A stretch of 64,000 bases of DNA. Source: Paraburkholderia oxyphila NBRC 105797. GTDB lineage: Bacteria > Pseudomonadota > Gammaproteobacteria > Burkholderiales > Burkholderiaceae. Positions 35,193 to 44,014 of the stretch are shown here, in pieces (the first letter of the stretch is position 1; the number at the start of each line of letters is the position of its first letter). Made by a program: the position numbers and the translations under genes. The notes under the pieces were generated by a model, which worked only from the letters and a program-made list of their open reading frames with translations, was not told where the DNA came from and did not search any database. Location of the stretch: positions 143,721 to 207,720 of the forward strand of contig NZ_BAYD01000008.1 in the NCBI RefSeq assembly GCF_000685075.1, given 5' to 3'.

Positions 35193-36359
35193 TCAGGCCA
35201 TGGGGCCGAGTCGTGCCTGCTCCGCGTAGCAGGACGCGCTGCCCGAAAGCCGATCGGGCCAGGCGTCACCCTCGGCTCGCACCACCGGCCCGGTGCCGAA
35301 CTGTTCCATTTCGAAATACAACTCGATGCAGTGCATGTCGTCGAGCATGAAATGCACCGCGTACGCAATTCCCGGATGCAGCTCCGCCGGCAGCTGGACT
35401 TCAGTCAGACCCGCTTCGCTCAGAAACGTACGCGCGTCCTTCAACTGCCGATAAGTCTGCACGCGCATCCCGAGGCTCATCAGAACCGTCTGGCTGCTCA
35501 TCTTCAGCCTGTCGCGCAGCGCCACCGGATAAAGTGCAATACTGTGATGCTCTGCCCCGGCGCGCAGGAACACGCAGCGATGACCTTCCCACTGGATTTC
35601 CGCCGACCTGGTCAGGCCGATGGTTTCTGCATAGAAGTGCTCCGAAGCAACGAGGTCTGAACAGAACAGGCGCACCGGACCCATGGCGCTGACCTTGAAC
35701 GGCCGCTGCTGCAAGATCCCACCGACATCGAAACGGTACGGCAGAGCCGAGTCGCGTCCGTAGCCCGAGAGCAGATCGATGTTCTTCGCGCGGGCCTCCT
35801 CAACTTCGAGCACCTCGGGTTTCATCGGCAGCTCGAATTCCTGATACGGCAGAGGGTTGTACATCGCTGCGGGCTTGCTGCGGCCCTGCCAGCCCACCTG
35901 CTCCATGCCATAGAACAGTTCGACGCGATGGCCGTCCGGATCGTAGGCGTAGACCGCCCAGTTGCTGCCGGGCAGATCCCGGCCGATGCGCTGAACCTTG
36001 ATGCCCCGGGCGTTGAAGAATCGATAAGCGTCGTTCACTTCTCGCAGGCTGTTCACCTGGAACGAAATCTGGTTCAGGGTGGCGCCCGCTTCGTAGTACG
36101 CCCGGCGCTCCGGATCGGCGGTTGCCGGGTTGATCGCAACCAGCGCGTGATGATCGGTATTGCAGGTCGTGAAACAGCCGAGCAGTTCGCCTTCCTTGCC
36201 GGTCATCCGCTCGGTCTGATGGAGCCCGAACAGATCGACGAGACGTCCCTCGCTCTCCTCCGTGTCTGCCGTCCAGACTCCGAGGTGACCGAGTCGCACC
36301 GCCTTGAAAGGCCGCGCAAAGGTCACCCCGCCTACGTCGTAACGTTCCTCTTGATGCAT
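35193..36359 (-). CDS. Two-domain VOC protein, extradiol dioxygenase-like
   Basis: 388 aa from the ATG at 36359 (GGAGAC upstream); the 67 codons before it are not family-like. Two glyoxalase/dioxygenase domains, about 20-155 and 220-350. Domain 1 has His25 (RLGHLGVW) and Glu147 (HRVELFYG), but the usual second His is Gln97 (LNQISFQV). Domain 2 has Pro228 in place of the first His, no second His, and Glu346. A complete 2-His-1-carboxylate triad is therefore not visible in either domain. It may use an altered metal site or be a non-oxygenase. Operon context (monooxygenase before, FAH after) still suggests a ring-cleavage step. Confidence 0.75.
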   Translation of the reverse strand: MHQEERYDVGGVTFARPFKAVRLGHLGVWTADTEESEGRLVDLFGLHQTERMTGKEGELLGCFTTCNTDHHALVAINPATADPERRAYYEAGATLNQISFQVNSLREVNDAYRFFNARGIKVQRIGRDLPGSNWAVYAYDPDGHRVELFYGMEQVGWQGRSKPAAMYNPLPYQEFELPMKPEVLEVEEARAKNIDLLSGYGRDSALPYRFDVGGILQQRPFKVSAMGPVRLFCSDLVASEHFYAETIGLTRSAEIQWEGHRCVFLRAGAEHHSIALYPVALRDRLKMSSQTVLMSLGMRVQTYRQLKDARTFLSEAGLTEVQLPAELHPGIAYAVHFMLDDMHCIELYFEMEQFGTGPVVRAEGDAWPDRLSGSASCYAEQARLGPMA

Positions 36360-36435
36360 GCCTGTTGTCTCCGTCTCTTGTCTTACACTGATGCCCGACG
36401 GACGCCGCCACAGGCAGTCCGCCGCCGCACCGGCC

Positions 36436-37326
36436 TTACTTCGACAGATGCTGATGCGCGAAGTCGACCACGCGTTGCATCGCCGCCACCGAAGCGGGAA
36501 GTGTCGGGTGCATCGTCGTGAACAGCGCCGGCGCCTCGTAGACAGCCAGTTCGATCGCACCGCCCGCTTCCTTGTAGCGCTGGATGAAGCGATCCGCTTC
36601 CGTGCCCGGCACTTCGGATTCGATATCGTGGTAGTTGTGCACTTCGTCGTCGGTGGCGAGCACCCAAAGCGCGGGCGGCAGATAGACCGGCTCGCCGCGC
36701 TCCAGCACCAGCGTCGGGCTGCCTTCCTTCATGTTCGCCTCGGTCTTCCAGTAGGCGTCGTGCAGACCCACGACCTCGGCCGCCCAGTCCGGCGCATTGC
36801 CTTCGGCCAGCAGACGCCTGGCGAAGCGATAACGGCCATACGGGTTGATGACGGGCCACAGCATCGAAATGCACCGGACAGTGGCATCGACCTTTGGCGA
36901 TCCCGGCGGCAGCGCAATCGATGCGTACTGCGCGTCATGCGGGCGCATCGCCACGAGCATGCCCAGATGGCCGCCACTTGAATTGCCAGAGAGACCAATG
37001 CGCTCGGCATCGACCTTCAAGCGCGCGGCATTCGCCTTCAGCCAGCGAATCCCGTAGTTGATGTCGGACGGTGATTTCGGATAGGCACCGTCGGGACCCT
37101 GGCGGAAATCGAGCGACACCACCACCAGACCCGAGCGGGCCAGCGCCTCGTGAACCGCCTTGCCGCGCGTGCGGTCGAACTTGCTCCATGCCCCGCCATG
37201 CAACTCGATCACGGCCGGAAACGGGCCTTCACCCTCGGGCGTGTAGACGCGCGCCAGCAGCTCCACGTCGTCGTGCTTCAGATAGACCACGTCCTGAACA
37301 TTGATGTCTTCCGTCTGTTCAATCAT
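36436..37326 (-). CDS. Alpha/beta hydrolase, HSL-like esterase/lactonase
   Basis: 296 aa from the ATG at 37326, with AAGGA at suitable distance. HGGAW forms the oxyanion motif of hormone-sensitive-lipase-like esterases, and GLSGNSSGGHLGML is the nucleophile elbow (about residue 133). Asp and His are likely in LATDDEVHNYHD and the C-terminal part. It could open the ester or lactone made by the Baeyer-Villiger enzyme of the same block. It lies between the monooxygenase and the VOC gene. Confidence 0.82.
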   Translation of the reverse strand: MIEQTEDINVQDVVYLKHDDVELLARVYTPEGEGPFPAVIELHGGAWSKFDRTRGKAVHEALARSGLVVVSLDFRQGPDGAYPKSPSDINYGIRWLKANAARLKVDAERIGLSGNSSGGHLGMLVAMRPHDAQYASIALPPGSPKVDATVRCISMLWPVINPYGRYRFARRLLAEGNAPDWAAEVVGLHDAYWKTEANMKEGSPTLVLERGEPVYLPPALWVLATDDEVHNYHDIESEVPGTEADRFIQRYKEAGGAIELAVYEAPALFTTMHPTLPASVAAMQRVVDFAHQHLSK

Positions 37327-37383
37327 TATCAGCATTCCTTATAGAATTTCGTGCAAATCCAGAAAATTGGCTTCAATACCTGA

Positions 37384-38661
37384 TCAGCCTTCCATCCCGA
37401 GCAGCATTCGACCGTAGGGCGCCATCGCGGCCTCCCAGTTCGCGCCGAAATGCGAACCCGTGGTCAGTGAATCGCGGTACCACGATTGCAAGGAGTTACG
37501 GTCGTGCACAATCTCGGCGCTTGTCGTCGAAACCAGTGTCTCGATACCGCGACGCGCCACCCGGTTCGCCCATACCGAATCACGGTGCGCAGCCTGTGCC
37601 TCCTGTACCGACACGCTCTGTCCGGACGCGATCAGATCGGCGACGTGTCTGTGACGGCGATGCGCCACAAAAATCGCGGCGTCGATGTCGGCAGCGGCTT
37701 CGCCAAGCTTGCACTGGATGATCTGCGAGTCGGAAAGCGTCGTCATGCCGCGCGATACTCGCCCGCGCATCGTCAGACCTGTGTGCTCGAGCACCAGGCG
37801 CGCAAGCGCGAGCGTCACGGGCAACTGCGTGAAGATCGCGAAGGCCGCCCGGGGCGCCTTCAGCAGCGGGTAGTCGGGGTGGACGAGACTCCCGGGCGTC
37901 TCCCCTTTTTTCAGCCCCGCGTCGCTGACCATGCGATGCTCCGGCACGAACACGTTGTCGAGCGAAACCGTATTGCTGCCGGTGCCACGCAGGCCAAGCG
38001 TCTGCCAGTCATCGAGGATCGTGACCTCCGACATGGGTACGAGCATGTACTGCAGCGAGCGTCCGCCGTCATGCTCGACCCAGGCGCCCACAATCAGCCA
38101 CTCGGCATGCCGGCAACCGCTCGCAAACGGATAGGTGCCGGTAATCTGATATCCGCCCTTCACGCGCTGAGCCGTCGCGCGAGGCGCCAGACTCGAGGCG
38201 ACCACCGCAAGTGGATTCGCGCCCCAGACGTCGTCCTGCGCCTGCTCCGGGAAACAGCCCACGACCCACGCGTGCTCACCGAAAACCGAGAGAACCCAGG
38301 CGCTCGACGGGCACCCCATCGCCAGCTCTTCCACCACGCGCGAGAGCAGCAGCGGCGAACTCTGCAGCCCTCCGTAGCGTTTGGGCTGGAGAATACGCGA
38401 GAGGCCCGTTTCGCGGAAGCGATCCACCGTCCCCGTCGGCACGTTGCGCTGACGCACACAGTCCGCCTCACGTTCCTTCAGCGCCCCGACGAAATCGAGT
38501 GCCTCATTGAACAACGCGCGCTCCGGGCCGCTCATCCAGCTATCGTCAACCATCCGGTACGAAGGAAGGAACGTCTGCCCATTGTTTTCAACAACCTGTT
38601 GAGTAGCCATCTTTGACCCCGGTGAATAGCGGTTCGTGATTGATTGATGCGGAGCCGTCAT
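37384..38661 (-). CDS. Flavin-dependent monooxygenase, acyl-CoA dehydrogenase fold (HsaA/DszC-like)
   Basis: 425 aa. The acyl-CoA-dehydrogenase-like fold is clear: RETGLSRILQPKRYGG, GCPSSAWVLSVFGEHAWVV, GTYPFASGCRHAEWLIVGA and LGLRGTGSNTVSLDNVFVP. Class D flavin monooxygenases of this kind hydroxylate phenols next to an OH group with reduced flavin from a separate reductase. The flavin reductase gene lies directly upstream and overlaps as ATGA. An alternative start is the ATG at 38610 (MATQQV). It would make a catechol-like substrate for ring cleavage. Confidence 0.8.
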   Translation of the reverse strand: MTAPHQSITNRYSPGSKMATQQVVENNGQTFLPSYRMVDDSWMSGPERALFNEALDFVGALKEREADCVRQRNVPTGTVDRFRETGLSRILQPKRYGGLQSSPLLLSRVVEELAMGCPSSAWVLSVFGEHAWVVGCFPEQAQDDVWGANPLAVVASSLAPRATAQRVKGGYQITGTYPFASGCRHAEWLIVGAWVEHDGGRSLQYMLVPMSEVTILDDWQTLGLRGTGSNTVSLDNVFVPEHRMVSDAGLKKGETPGSLVHPDYPLLKAPRAAFAIFTQLPVTLALARLVLEHTGLTMRGRVSRGMTTLSDSQIIQCKLGEAAADIDAAIFVAHRRHRHVADLIASGQSVSVQEAQAAHRDSVWANRVARRGIETLVSTTSAEIVHDRNSLQSWYRDSLTTGSHFGANWEAAMAPYGRMLLGMEG

Positions 38662-39155
38662 CCGGCATGCGCCGAAATGCCGGCATAGCCACTGCGGTAG
38701 TAGAGCAGCGGAGCGCTTTGCTCCCGTGCATGAACGTCCACCACGCGGCCAACGAAAATCGAATGCGTACCCGATTCGATCGCCTCACCCAGCTCGCAGT
38801 CGAAAGCGACCAGCGCATCCATCAGCACCGGTGCGCCGGTCTTGAGCATCGACCACGGGCCAGACTCAAAACGCTCCGCGCGGGCAAGATGATTCGAGAA
38901 CCGCTGGGCAACTTCGCTCTGATCGGCAGCCAGCACATTCACACAGAACTTGCGGCTTTCCACGATCATCTGATGGGTCGAGTTCTGACGATTCACGCAA
39001 ACAACCAGCTGCGCCGGCGCTGCGGAAAGCGAACAAACGGCCGTGGCAGTCATGCCGCCGCGCTGCGCATTTGAGACGCTGGTAATCAGCGTGACGCCGG
39101 CGGCCAGATTCTTCATGGCGGACTTGAAATCGGCTTCACTTACGGTATCGAACAT
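38658..39155 (-). CDS. Flavin reductase (HpaC/HsaB-like)
   Basis: 165 aa, FMN-binding split barrel. AVCSLSAAPAQLVVCVNRQN and SRKFCVNVLAADQ are the family's flavin-binding segments. It reduces FMN or FAD with NAD(P)H and feeds the partner monooxygenase. It overlaps that gene by 4 bp, a strong sign that they form a two-component system. A probable promoter lies in the 160 bp before it, which also follows the porin gene. Confidence 0.87.
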   Translation of the reverse strand: MFDTVSEADFKSAMKNLAAGVTLITSVSNAQRGGMTATAVCSLSAAPAQLVVCVNRQNSTHQMIVESRKFCVNVLAADQSEVAQRFSNHLARAERFESGPWSMLKTGAPVLMDALVAFDCELGEAIESGTHSIFVGRVVDVHAREQSAPLLYYRSGYAGISAHAG

Positions 39156-39315
39156 GTCTCCACTCCATATTCTCTTTGAACGCCCTACCGCAACCGGTAA
39201 GCTATGGATTCATGGTAGCGACCGGCCAATGCCCTGTGAAATGCTATTTCGGGTGAGACCATGCATGGCGCGCATAACTGGTCTGCATGGGAATCCATGG
39301 GGGGAACCCGATGCA

Positions 39316-40431
39316 TTAAAACCGCTGGATCACGCCAAAAACGGCACCGACGGTCGTGCCATTGCCCGCCTGCAGTCCGCCTTCGGATTCGAGCCCCAGC
39401 ACTGAGCGCCCATGGTTGTTCGCGATCCCTGCTTCGGCGTAGAGACGCGTACGCTTGGACAGCAGATATTCCACCCCCATGGCACCCATGACACCGTGGT
39501 TCTTTGAGTCATGGGGATCGTATGAGTAGTACACGCCCGCATTGACGTCGACCGCCGGTGTGGCCATCCAGTCGAAGCCGGCGCTCCAGATGTTGTTGTC
39601 ACCACCGCCGACCAGGCCGAAGTCGAAGGTTTCGGGTGCCTTGTAATTCGTAAATCCAGCCTTGAAAGTCACCGTGTTGTACTTGTACATCGCGGCGAGA
39701 AGCCGGCCTTCAACCGGCATCAGGAACAGCGTGTTCGAGAGTTCGGTGTCGCTGTTCCCGGACGCGTCCTCAATGGCTCCGATCACGCTTAGCCCGCCGT
39801 AGTCGTAGCGCAGGTAGGCCGAATACTGTCGGCCGGCATCGTAATTGCCCGCAACGCCACCCAGGACATACATGACGCGCGCAGAGAATCCGTAGATCTT
39901 CGGGCTGACATAGGTAATCGCGTTCAGGGCCGCGATGCCGGTGAACGTGTTGTCGCCATACACGGTGATGGCGCTGCCGAACTGGTACATGTTGCGCGGA
40001 TCGGCATAGAAAGTCGCCCAGACGAACGGCGCGACCTGTAGACCGGCGTGAATTTCGCCGTACTGGTCTGAGCCGATACCCACCCAGGCTTCCCGGCCAA
40101 AAATTCCGCCATCGCTATTGTCGAACCCGCCGTTGGCCAGGCTGATACCACTTTCAAGCTGGAACTTGGCCTTCCATCCCCCTCCGAGATCTTCCGAGCC
40201 GGTAAATCCTATATAGGACGGCTCCAGTCCACTGCTGACGAAAGCGATTTTCTTGCCCTGATTCGTGTTGGTTTCCGCGTCCCATGATTTGTTGGAAACA
40301 TGGATGCCGGTGTCCAGATTTCCGTAGATGGTGACGTTCGATTGGGCCAAAACGGGTCCGGACGAGAATGCAAGGCTTGCGAGCAGCATTGACGCTCGGT
40401 GCATCATTCTGAAATTTCCATTGGTTAACAT
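39316..40431 (-). CDS. Outer membrane porin (Gram-negative OmpC-like)
   Basis: 371 aa. A signal peptide ends at about residue 29 (VLAQS); mature protein begins NVTIYGNLDTGIHVSN, typical of Burkholderiales porins. It has alternating beta-strand sequence, PSYIGFTGSEDLGGGWKAKF, GIFGREAWVGI, and a C-terminal Phe (VIQRF). It forms a trimeric outer membrane channel. It lies between the MFS permease and the flavin reductase, so it likely provides outer membrane entry for the pathway's substrate. AGGA precedes the ATG. Confidence 0.88.
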   Translation of the reverse strand: MLTNGNFRMMHRASMLLASLAFSSGPVLAQSNVTIYGNLDTGIHVSNKSWDAETNTNQGKKIAFVSSGLEPSYIGFTGSEDLGGGWKAKFQLESGISLANGGFDNSDGGIFGREAWVGIGSDQYGEIHAGLQVAPFVWATFYADPRNMYQFGSAITVYGDNTFTGIAALNAITYVSPKIYGFSARVMYVLGGVAGNYDAGRQYSAYLRYDYGGLSVIGAIEDASGNSDTELSNTLFLMPVEGRLLAAMYKYNTVTFKAGFTNYKAPETFDFGLVGGGDNNIWSAGFDWMATPAVDVNAGVYYSYDPHDSKNHGVMGAMGVEYLLSKRTRLYAEAGIANNHGRSVLGLESEGGLQAGNGTTVGAVFGVIQRF

Positions 40432-40527
40432 TAGATATCCTGATTAATTATTGTTTGACTCGTTGACGTTTCTGCACTCGGGCGAGGCCGGGAATACGCT
40501 GCGTTGAACGCAGCGGCTTTGCGGAGC

Positions 40528-41889
40528 CTACTTCTCCATTTCACCGATCATCGGCACGCCCAGTCTCCCCTGCGCCCCACGAGACCGGTCACTGGCGCAA
40601 CTTTGCCGAACTACCGAGATCGCCAGTGCGGAAAGCACGCCTGGAATCGCAAACGCAAAGAACATGCTATGGATCGAGAACGACATGGATACCAGCCAAC
40701 CTGCCAGTATCGGACCGAGCATGCCGCCAATGCGCGCCACACTCGAAGAAAACCCGAGCGCGGTTGAGCGGACAAATGCAGGATAGAACTGGGACATGTA
40801 GACCTGCACCAGATTCTGGGCGCCGACCACCGGCACACCGGCCAATGCAATCAGCACATAGGCCCATGTCGGATTCCGGTTCAATGCAAACAAGATCATG
40901 GTGACCGTACCCAGCAGATACAGGCCGGCAAGAATTCGCCTGAGCGAAAAGTGATCGCCCGCGTAGCCCATGGCCACGGTCCCGACAATCGCACCGCATT
41001 GCAGCACGACCAGGAACATGAGGCTCGAATTCATGGTGAATCCGGCTTCCAGCATCAGCTTTGGCAGCCAGTTGATCAGGCCATAACCGAGAATCAGGTG
41101 AAAGAAGATGGCCGCAGTAAACATCACCGTGCTCAGCGCGCGGCCTTCGCTAAACAGACCGGCCAGGGGAATCCGCTCGCTCACCTCGTGCGCCTCGACG
41201 AACTGCACGTCGGGGTCGATCGTCGCCGACGGATTGATGCGCGCCAGCACGGCCAGCAATGCTTCCCTGCGGCCCTCTCGCAACAGAATGAAGCTCGATT
41301 CCGGCATGTACCGGTAGGCCAGCGGCAAAAGGATCAGCGGCACAGCCCCCATCCAGAGAACGAAGCGCCAGCCGTAATGCCCGATTGCCAATATCCCGAT
41401 AAGCGGCGAGAGCATGCCGCCGAGGCAATATCCACACATCACGATCGCCGTAATGGTGGTGCGTGTCTTTTTGGGCGAATAGTCGGTGAGCAAGGCGATC
41501 GCATTCGGCAGGATCCCGCCCAGTCCCAGCCCCGCCATGAAGCGGAACAAGCCGAAAAGTTTTGGCCCCGACGCAACGCCGCCGAGCGCCGTGAACAGGC
41601 TGAACAGGACCACGGTGGCGGCCACCATCCGCTTGCGGCCGAAGCGGTCCGCGAGAACACCGAACGTGATGGAGCCAAACAGCATGCCGAAGAGGCTATA
41701 GCTGCCCAACGCGCCCGCCTCGACGGCAGACAGATGCCATTCCTTCATCATCGGCGGAAGGATTGCGCCAAACACAGCGGTATCGTAGCCGTCAAAGATG
41801 ACGCAGAAGAATCCAATAATCAGCAGAATAAAATGAAAGCGCCGGAAATCGCTTTTTGCGATGTAATCAGACACGTTTAGGTGGTTCAC
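40528..41889 (-). CDS. MFS aromatic acid:H+ symporter (AAHS, PcaK-like)
   Basis: 453 aa from the GTG at 41889 (VNHLNVSDYIAKSDF), with GGAGA 11 nt upstream. A longer in-frame ATG start would add 116 residues of non-membrane sequence and is unlikely. Twelve TM segments; IGFFCVIFDGYDTAVFGAIL (TM1, with the conserved DGYD of the family) and FGVLADRFGRKR between TM2 and TM3. It is the first gene of the ring-cleavage block and probably imports its substrate, perhaps an aromatic acid. Confidence 0.85.
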   Translation of the reverse strand: MNHLNVSDYIAKSDFRRFHFILLIIGFFCVIFDGYDTAVFGAILPPMMKEWHLSAVEAGALGSYSLFGMLFGSITFGVLADRFGRKRMVAATVVLFSLFTALGGVASGPKLFGLFRFMAGLGLGGILPNAIALLTDYSPKKTRTTITAIVMCGYCLGGMLSPLIGILAIGHYGWRFVLWMGAVPLILLPLAYRYMPESSFILLREGRREALLAVLARINPSATIDPDVQFVEAHEVSERIPLAGLFSEGRALSTVMFTAAIFFHLILGYGLINWLPKLMLEAGFTMNSSLMFLVVLQCGAIVGTVAMGYAGDHFSLRRILAGLYLLGTVTMILFALNRNPTWAYVLIALAGVPVVGAQNLVQVYMSQFYPAFVRSTALGFSSSVARIGGMLGPILAGWLVSMSFSIHSMFFAFAIPGVLSALAISVVRQSCASDRSRGAQGRLGVPMIGEMEK

Positions 41890-42767
41890 GTTTCGTCGTC
41901 TCCACGATGTCCTTGATGACGGACACCTTGTTATAGAAACCTGCCGGAGGCTCGATGAGGCCCGGAGCCACAAACGATTTCCCACGCAGGTCCGGGGGAT
42001 GCCCGGAGACCACCTGCCATGGCAAATCAGTGCACAGCGCTGGGTAACTGATCGAGAGGATGGGGAGACACTAAAAGAAGCGTGACGGTTCGGCCAATGC
42101 ATTGTGGGCCGCGGCGATGCATGCAGCGCATACCTGCGCCCGGACCCGCGTGTACACGGGGTGTCGGATTCTTTGGTGGCCGGGTTTCCAGGGTAAATCC
42201 CGGGGCATCCGATGGGACCCCACAGGGGAAATATCACTACGCGCTATGCTCGTTTCAAAGCGCGAAGGCCCATGACACGCCCCAACCGACGTGCCCGACG
42301 CATTGCCATTGTCGCGGTCGCGCGGCGCCTGGCGATTGTGCTGTGGCGCCATCTGAAGGACGGCCTGACACCCGAAGGCGCTCAGCTGAAACCCGCTTGA
42401 GACGGCACGAAATCGCATCCGCGCAATTATGCAAGGTCCCGAAACACGGAGTATTGGCGGTTTGAATTGAACGTGCCCGGTGCATACCAGGGCTACTGAC
42501 GTAACCGATTTTTAGAAGGCATGCAGTCTGTCTCGCCGCCATTGCTGCCAGATACGTCCCACTTGCCACAAAGGCGCTTGTTCGATCACCCGCTAAACCA
42601 AGCTTGCTAAATCGGGGAGGTCCTTATAGGCTCGCCCGCACGCTCCCTACCGACGCTTCGCCGACCGCCTCACGGCGGCCCGCGCACGGCTCGGGGCCGA
42701 TGTGGCTCGCTACGCCTTCATCGCAGTGGACTTGCACCACCTGCTCCTTGCCGGTCTCCCGGCGCAC
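41890..42767. other. 878-bp gap with mobile element debris
   Basis: It lies between the MFS start and the end of the next porin. It holds the IS110-type transposase end (42212-42400) and an unusually GC-rich segment at 42601-42717 with a CCGCC/GGCGG hairpin at 42665-42678. The latter runs directly into the porin stop and I cannot assign it. The promoter of the MFS gene should lie within 41890-42050, where no clear -35/-10 pair stands out. Confidence 0.4.
42212..42400 (+). pseudogene. IS110/IS1111-type transposase, C-terminal remnant
   Basis: The frame ends RARRIAIVAVARRLAIVLWR followed by HLKDGLTPEGAQLKPA and TGA at 42398-42400. The motif R-R-x-A-I-V-A-V-A-R-R-L-A-x-x-L-W is the characteristic C-terminus of IS110-family transposases. 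Everything before about 42260 is degenerate and the catalytic DEDD domain is missing, so it is a dead fragment. It marks a past insertion at the border of two catabolic blocks. Confidence 0.55.
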
Positions 42768-43913
42768 TCAGAACTTGTGCATGATACCGGTTTCGACCAG
42801 CGTCTGATTCCGTCCGGACGAAGGCGAAGCCGTATAGATCTGCGCATATGTGCCCGGACCGCTTGCCTGTTGATAGATGCCAATCAGGTACAGCTCGGTG
42901 CGCTTGGACAGGATGTAGTGGGTTGCGAGATCGACCTGGTTGTAGTGCGTCGAGCGCCCGAACGAGTAATTGCCGAGCGTGTAGACATACGAGAGGCCCA
43001 CTTCCACGAAAGGCGTGACGAACTTGTACGCCGATGCCTCGAAGTTCTGCAGACGCAAACCGGTCGAATCGGAATAGTTGAACAACACATTCGTATAGTT
43101 GCCGAGCACGTGGAACGACCCGAAGTCGTAGCTTCCGCCCACGCCCATGATACGCTGCTGGTCCGTGCCCGCGCCCGAAGGGCTCGTGACGAACGGCGAG
43201 CTGAAGCCCCAGCCTGTGCTGTCCACCGCGCCGCTCGTGGTGTTCGAGGGGATCGCGTTGCTGCGCCGGTTGAACTGCGTGAACGCCGCGCCGATTTTGA
43301 GCGGGCCGCGCGTATAGGTCATCGCACCGCTGAAGCCGTTGTTGTTCGAGAACTCCGTCGAGTTCGAGAACGCATAGCTGCCCGCGAACGAAAAGCCCGC
43401 ATAAGTCGGCGACGCGTAGCGAACCGCGTTGTTGAAGCGGTTCGTGAAGAACATGTTGTCGTTGTCGCCGATGTGCGCGCCATAACCCGCGAATACGTTC
43501 GACGCGGTGGCGAACCACATGGTGTTCGTCATTTCCTCATACTGACGACCCATCGTTACCGTACCGGCCCGGTCGTTGCTCAGGCCAACCCACGCCTGCC
43601 GGCCGAACATGCCGCCATTGAGCAGCGCGCCATTCGTGATGTTGAAGCCGGCTTCCAGGTCGAAGATAGCCTTGGTGCCGCCGCCAAGGTCCTCCGTGCC
43701 GCGAAAACCAAAGCGCGGCGGCATCATGCCGGCGTTGGAAAGCGCAAAAAGATGGCTGCCCCTGGAGTTGCTCACATATTCCAGCGATTCCGAAATCACG
43801 CCGTAAAGCGTCACGCTGCTTTGTGCGTGCGCCACGCCCACGCCCCCCAGCACCAGCGCGGCGCACAGGCAGGCCATACGCATGCGCTTCACCCGAAAAT
43901 CTCCTTGCTTCAT
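42768..43913 (-). CDS. Outer membrane porin (Gram-negative OmpC-like)
   Basis: 381 aa. Signal peptide MACLCAALVLGGVGVAHA, cleaved before QSSVTLYGVIS. Porin motifs PPRFGFRGTEDLGGGTKAIF, GGMFGRQAWVGLS and MGRQYEEMTN; the C-terminus is GIMHKF. It is distinct from the porin at 39316. AGGAGA is 5 nt before the ATG. It lies at the end of the 43-59 kb block, after the MFS gene at 44015, suggesting entry of that block's substrate. Confidence 0.9.
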   Translation of the reverse strand: MKQGDFRVKRMRMACLCAALVLGGVGVAHAQSSVTLYGVISESLEYVSNSRGSHLFALSNAGMMPPRFGFRGTEDLGGGTKAIFDLEAGFNITNGALLNGGMFGRQAWVGLSNDRAGTVTMGRQYEEMTNTMWFATASNVFAGYGAHIGDNDNMFFTNRFNNAVRYASPTYAGFSFAGSYAFSNSTEFSNNNGFSGAMTYTRGPLKIGAAFTQFNRRSNAIPSNTTSGAVDSTGWGFSSPFVTSPSGAGTDQQRIMGVGGSYDFGSFHVLGNYTNVLFNYSDSTGLRLQNFEASAYKFVTPFVEVGLSYVYTLGNYSFGRSTHYNQVDLATHYILSKRTELYLIGIYQQASGPGTYAQIYTASPSSGRNQTLVETGIMHKF

Positions 43914-44014
43914 TTTGTCTCCTTAGTAATGCTGATTGTTGTGTCCCGCACCACGTTCGTTTGATCCCCTCCGCGCCATCGATCGCATGCACGAAGGGGA
44001 CGGGATTCTGCGAA

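Noticed and set aside
35193..36560. Longer start for the two-domain VOC gene at 36560
   Set aside because: The added 67 residues are Arg-rich and overlap the hydrolase gene. The ATG at 36359 has an SD and begins the family-like sequence.
40528..42237. 569-codon version of the AAHS permease starting at 42237
   Set aside because: The first 116 residues are not membrane-like and cross the gap next to transposase debris. The GTG at 41889 has a good SD and gives the normal family length.
42071..42418. 115-codon minus-strand frame over the transposase remnant
   Set aside because: No family resemblance; it is antisense to the better-supported IS110-type fragment.
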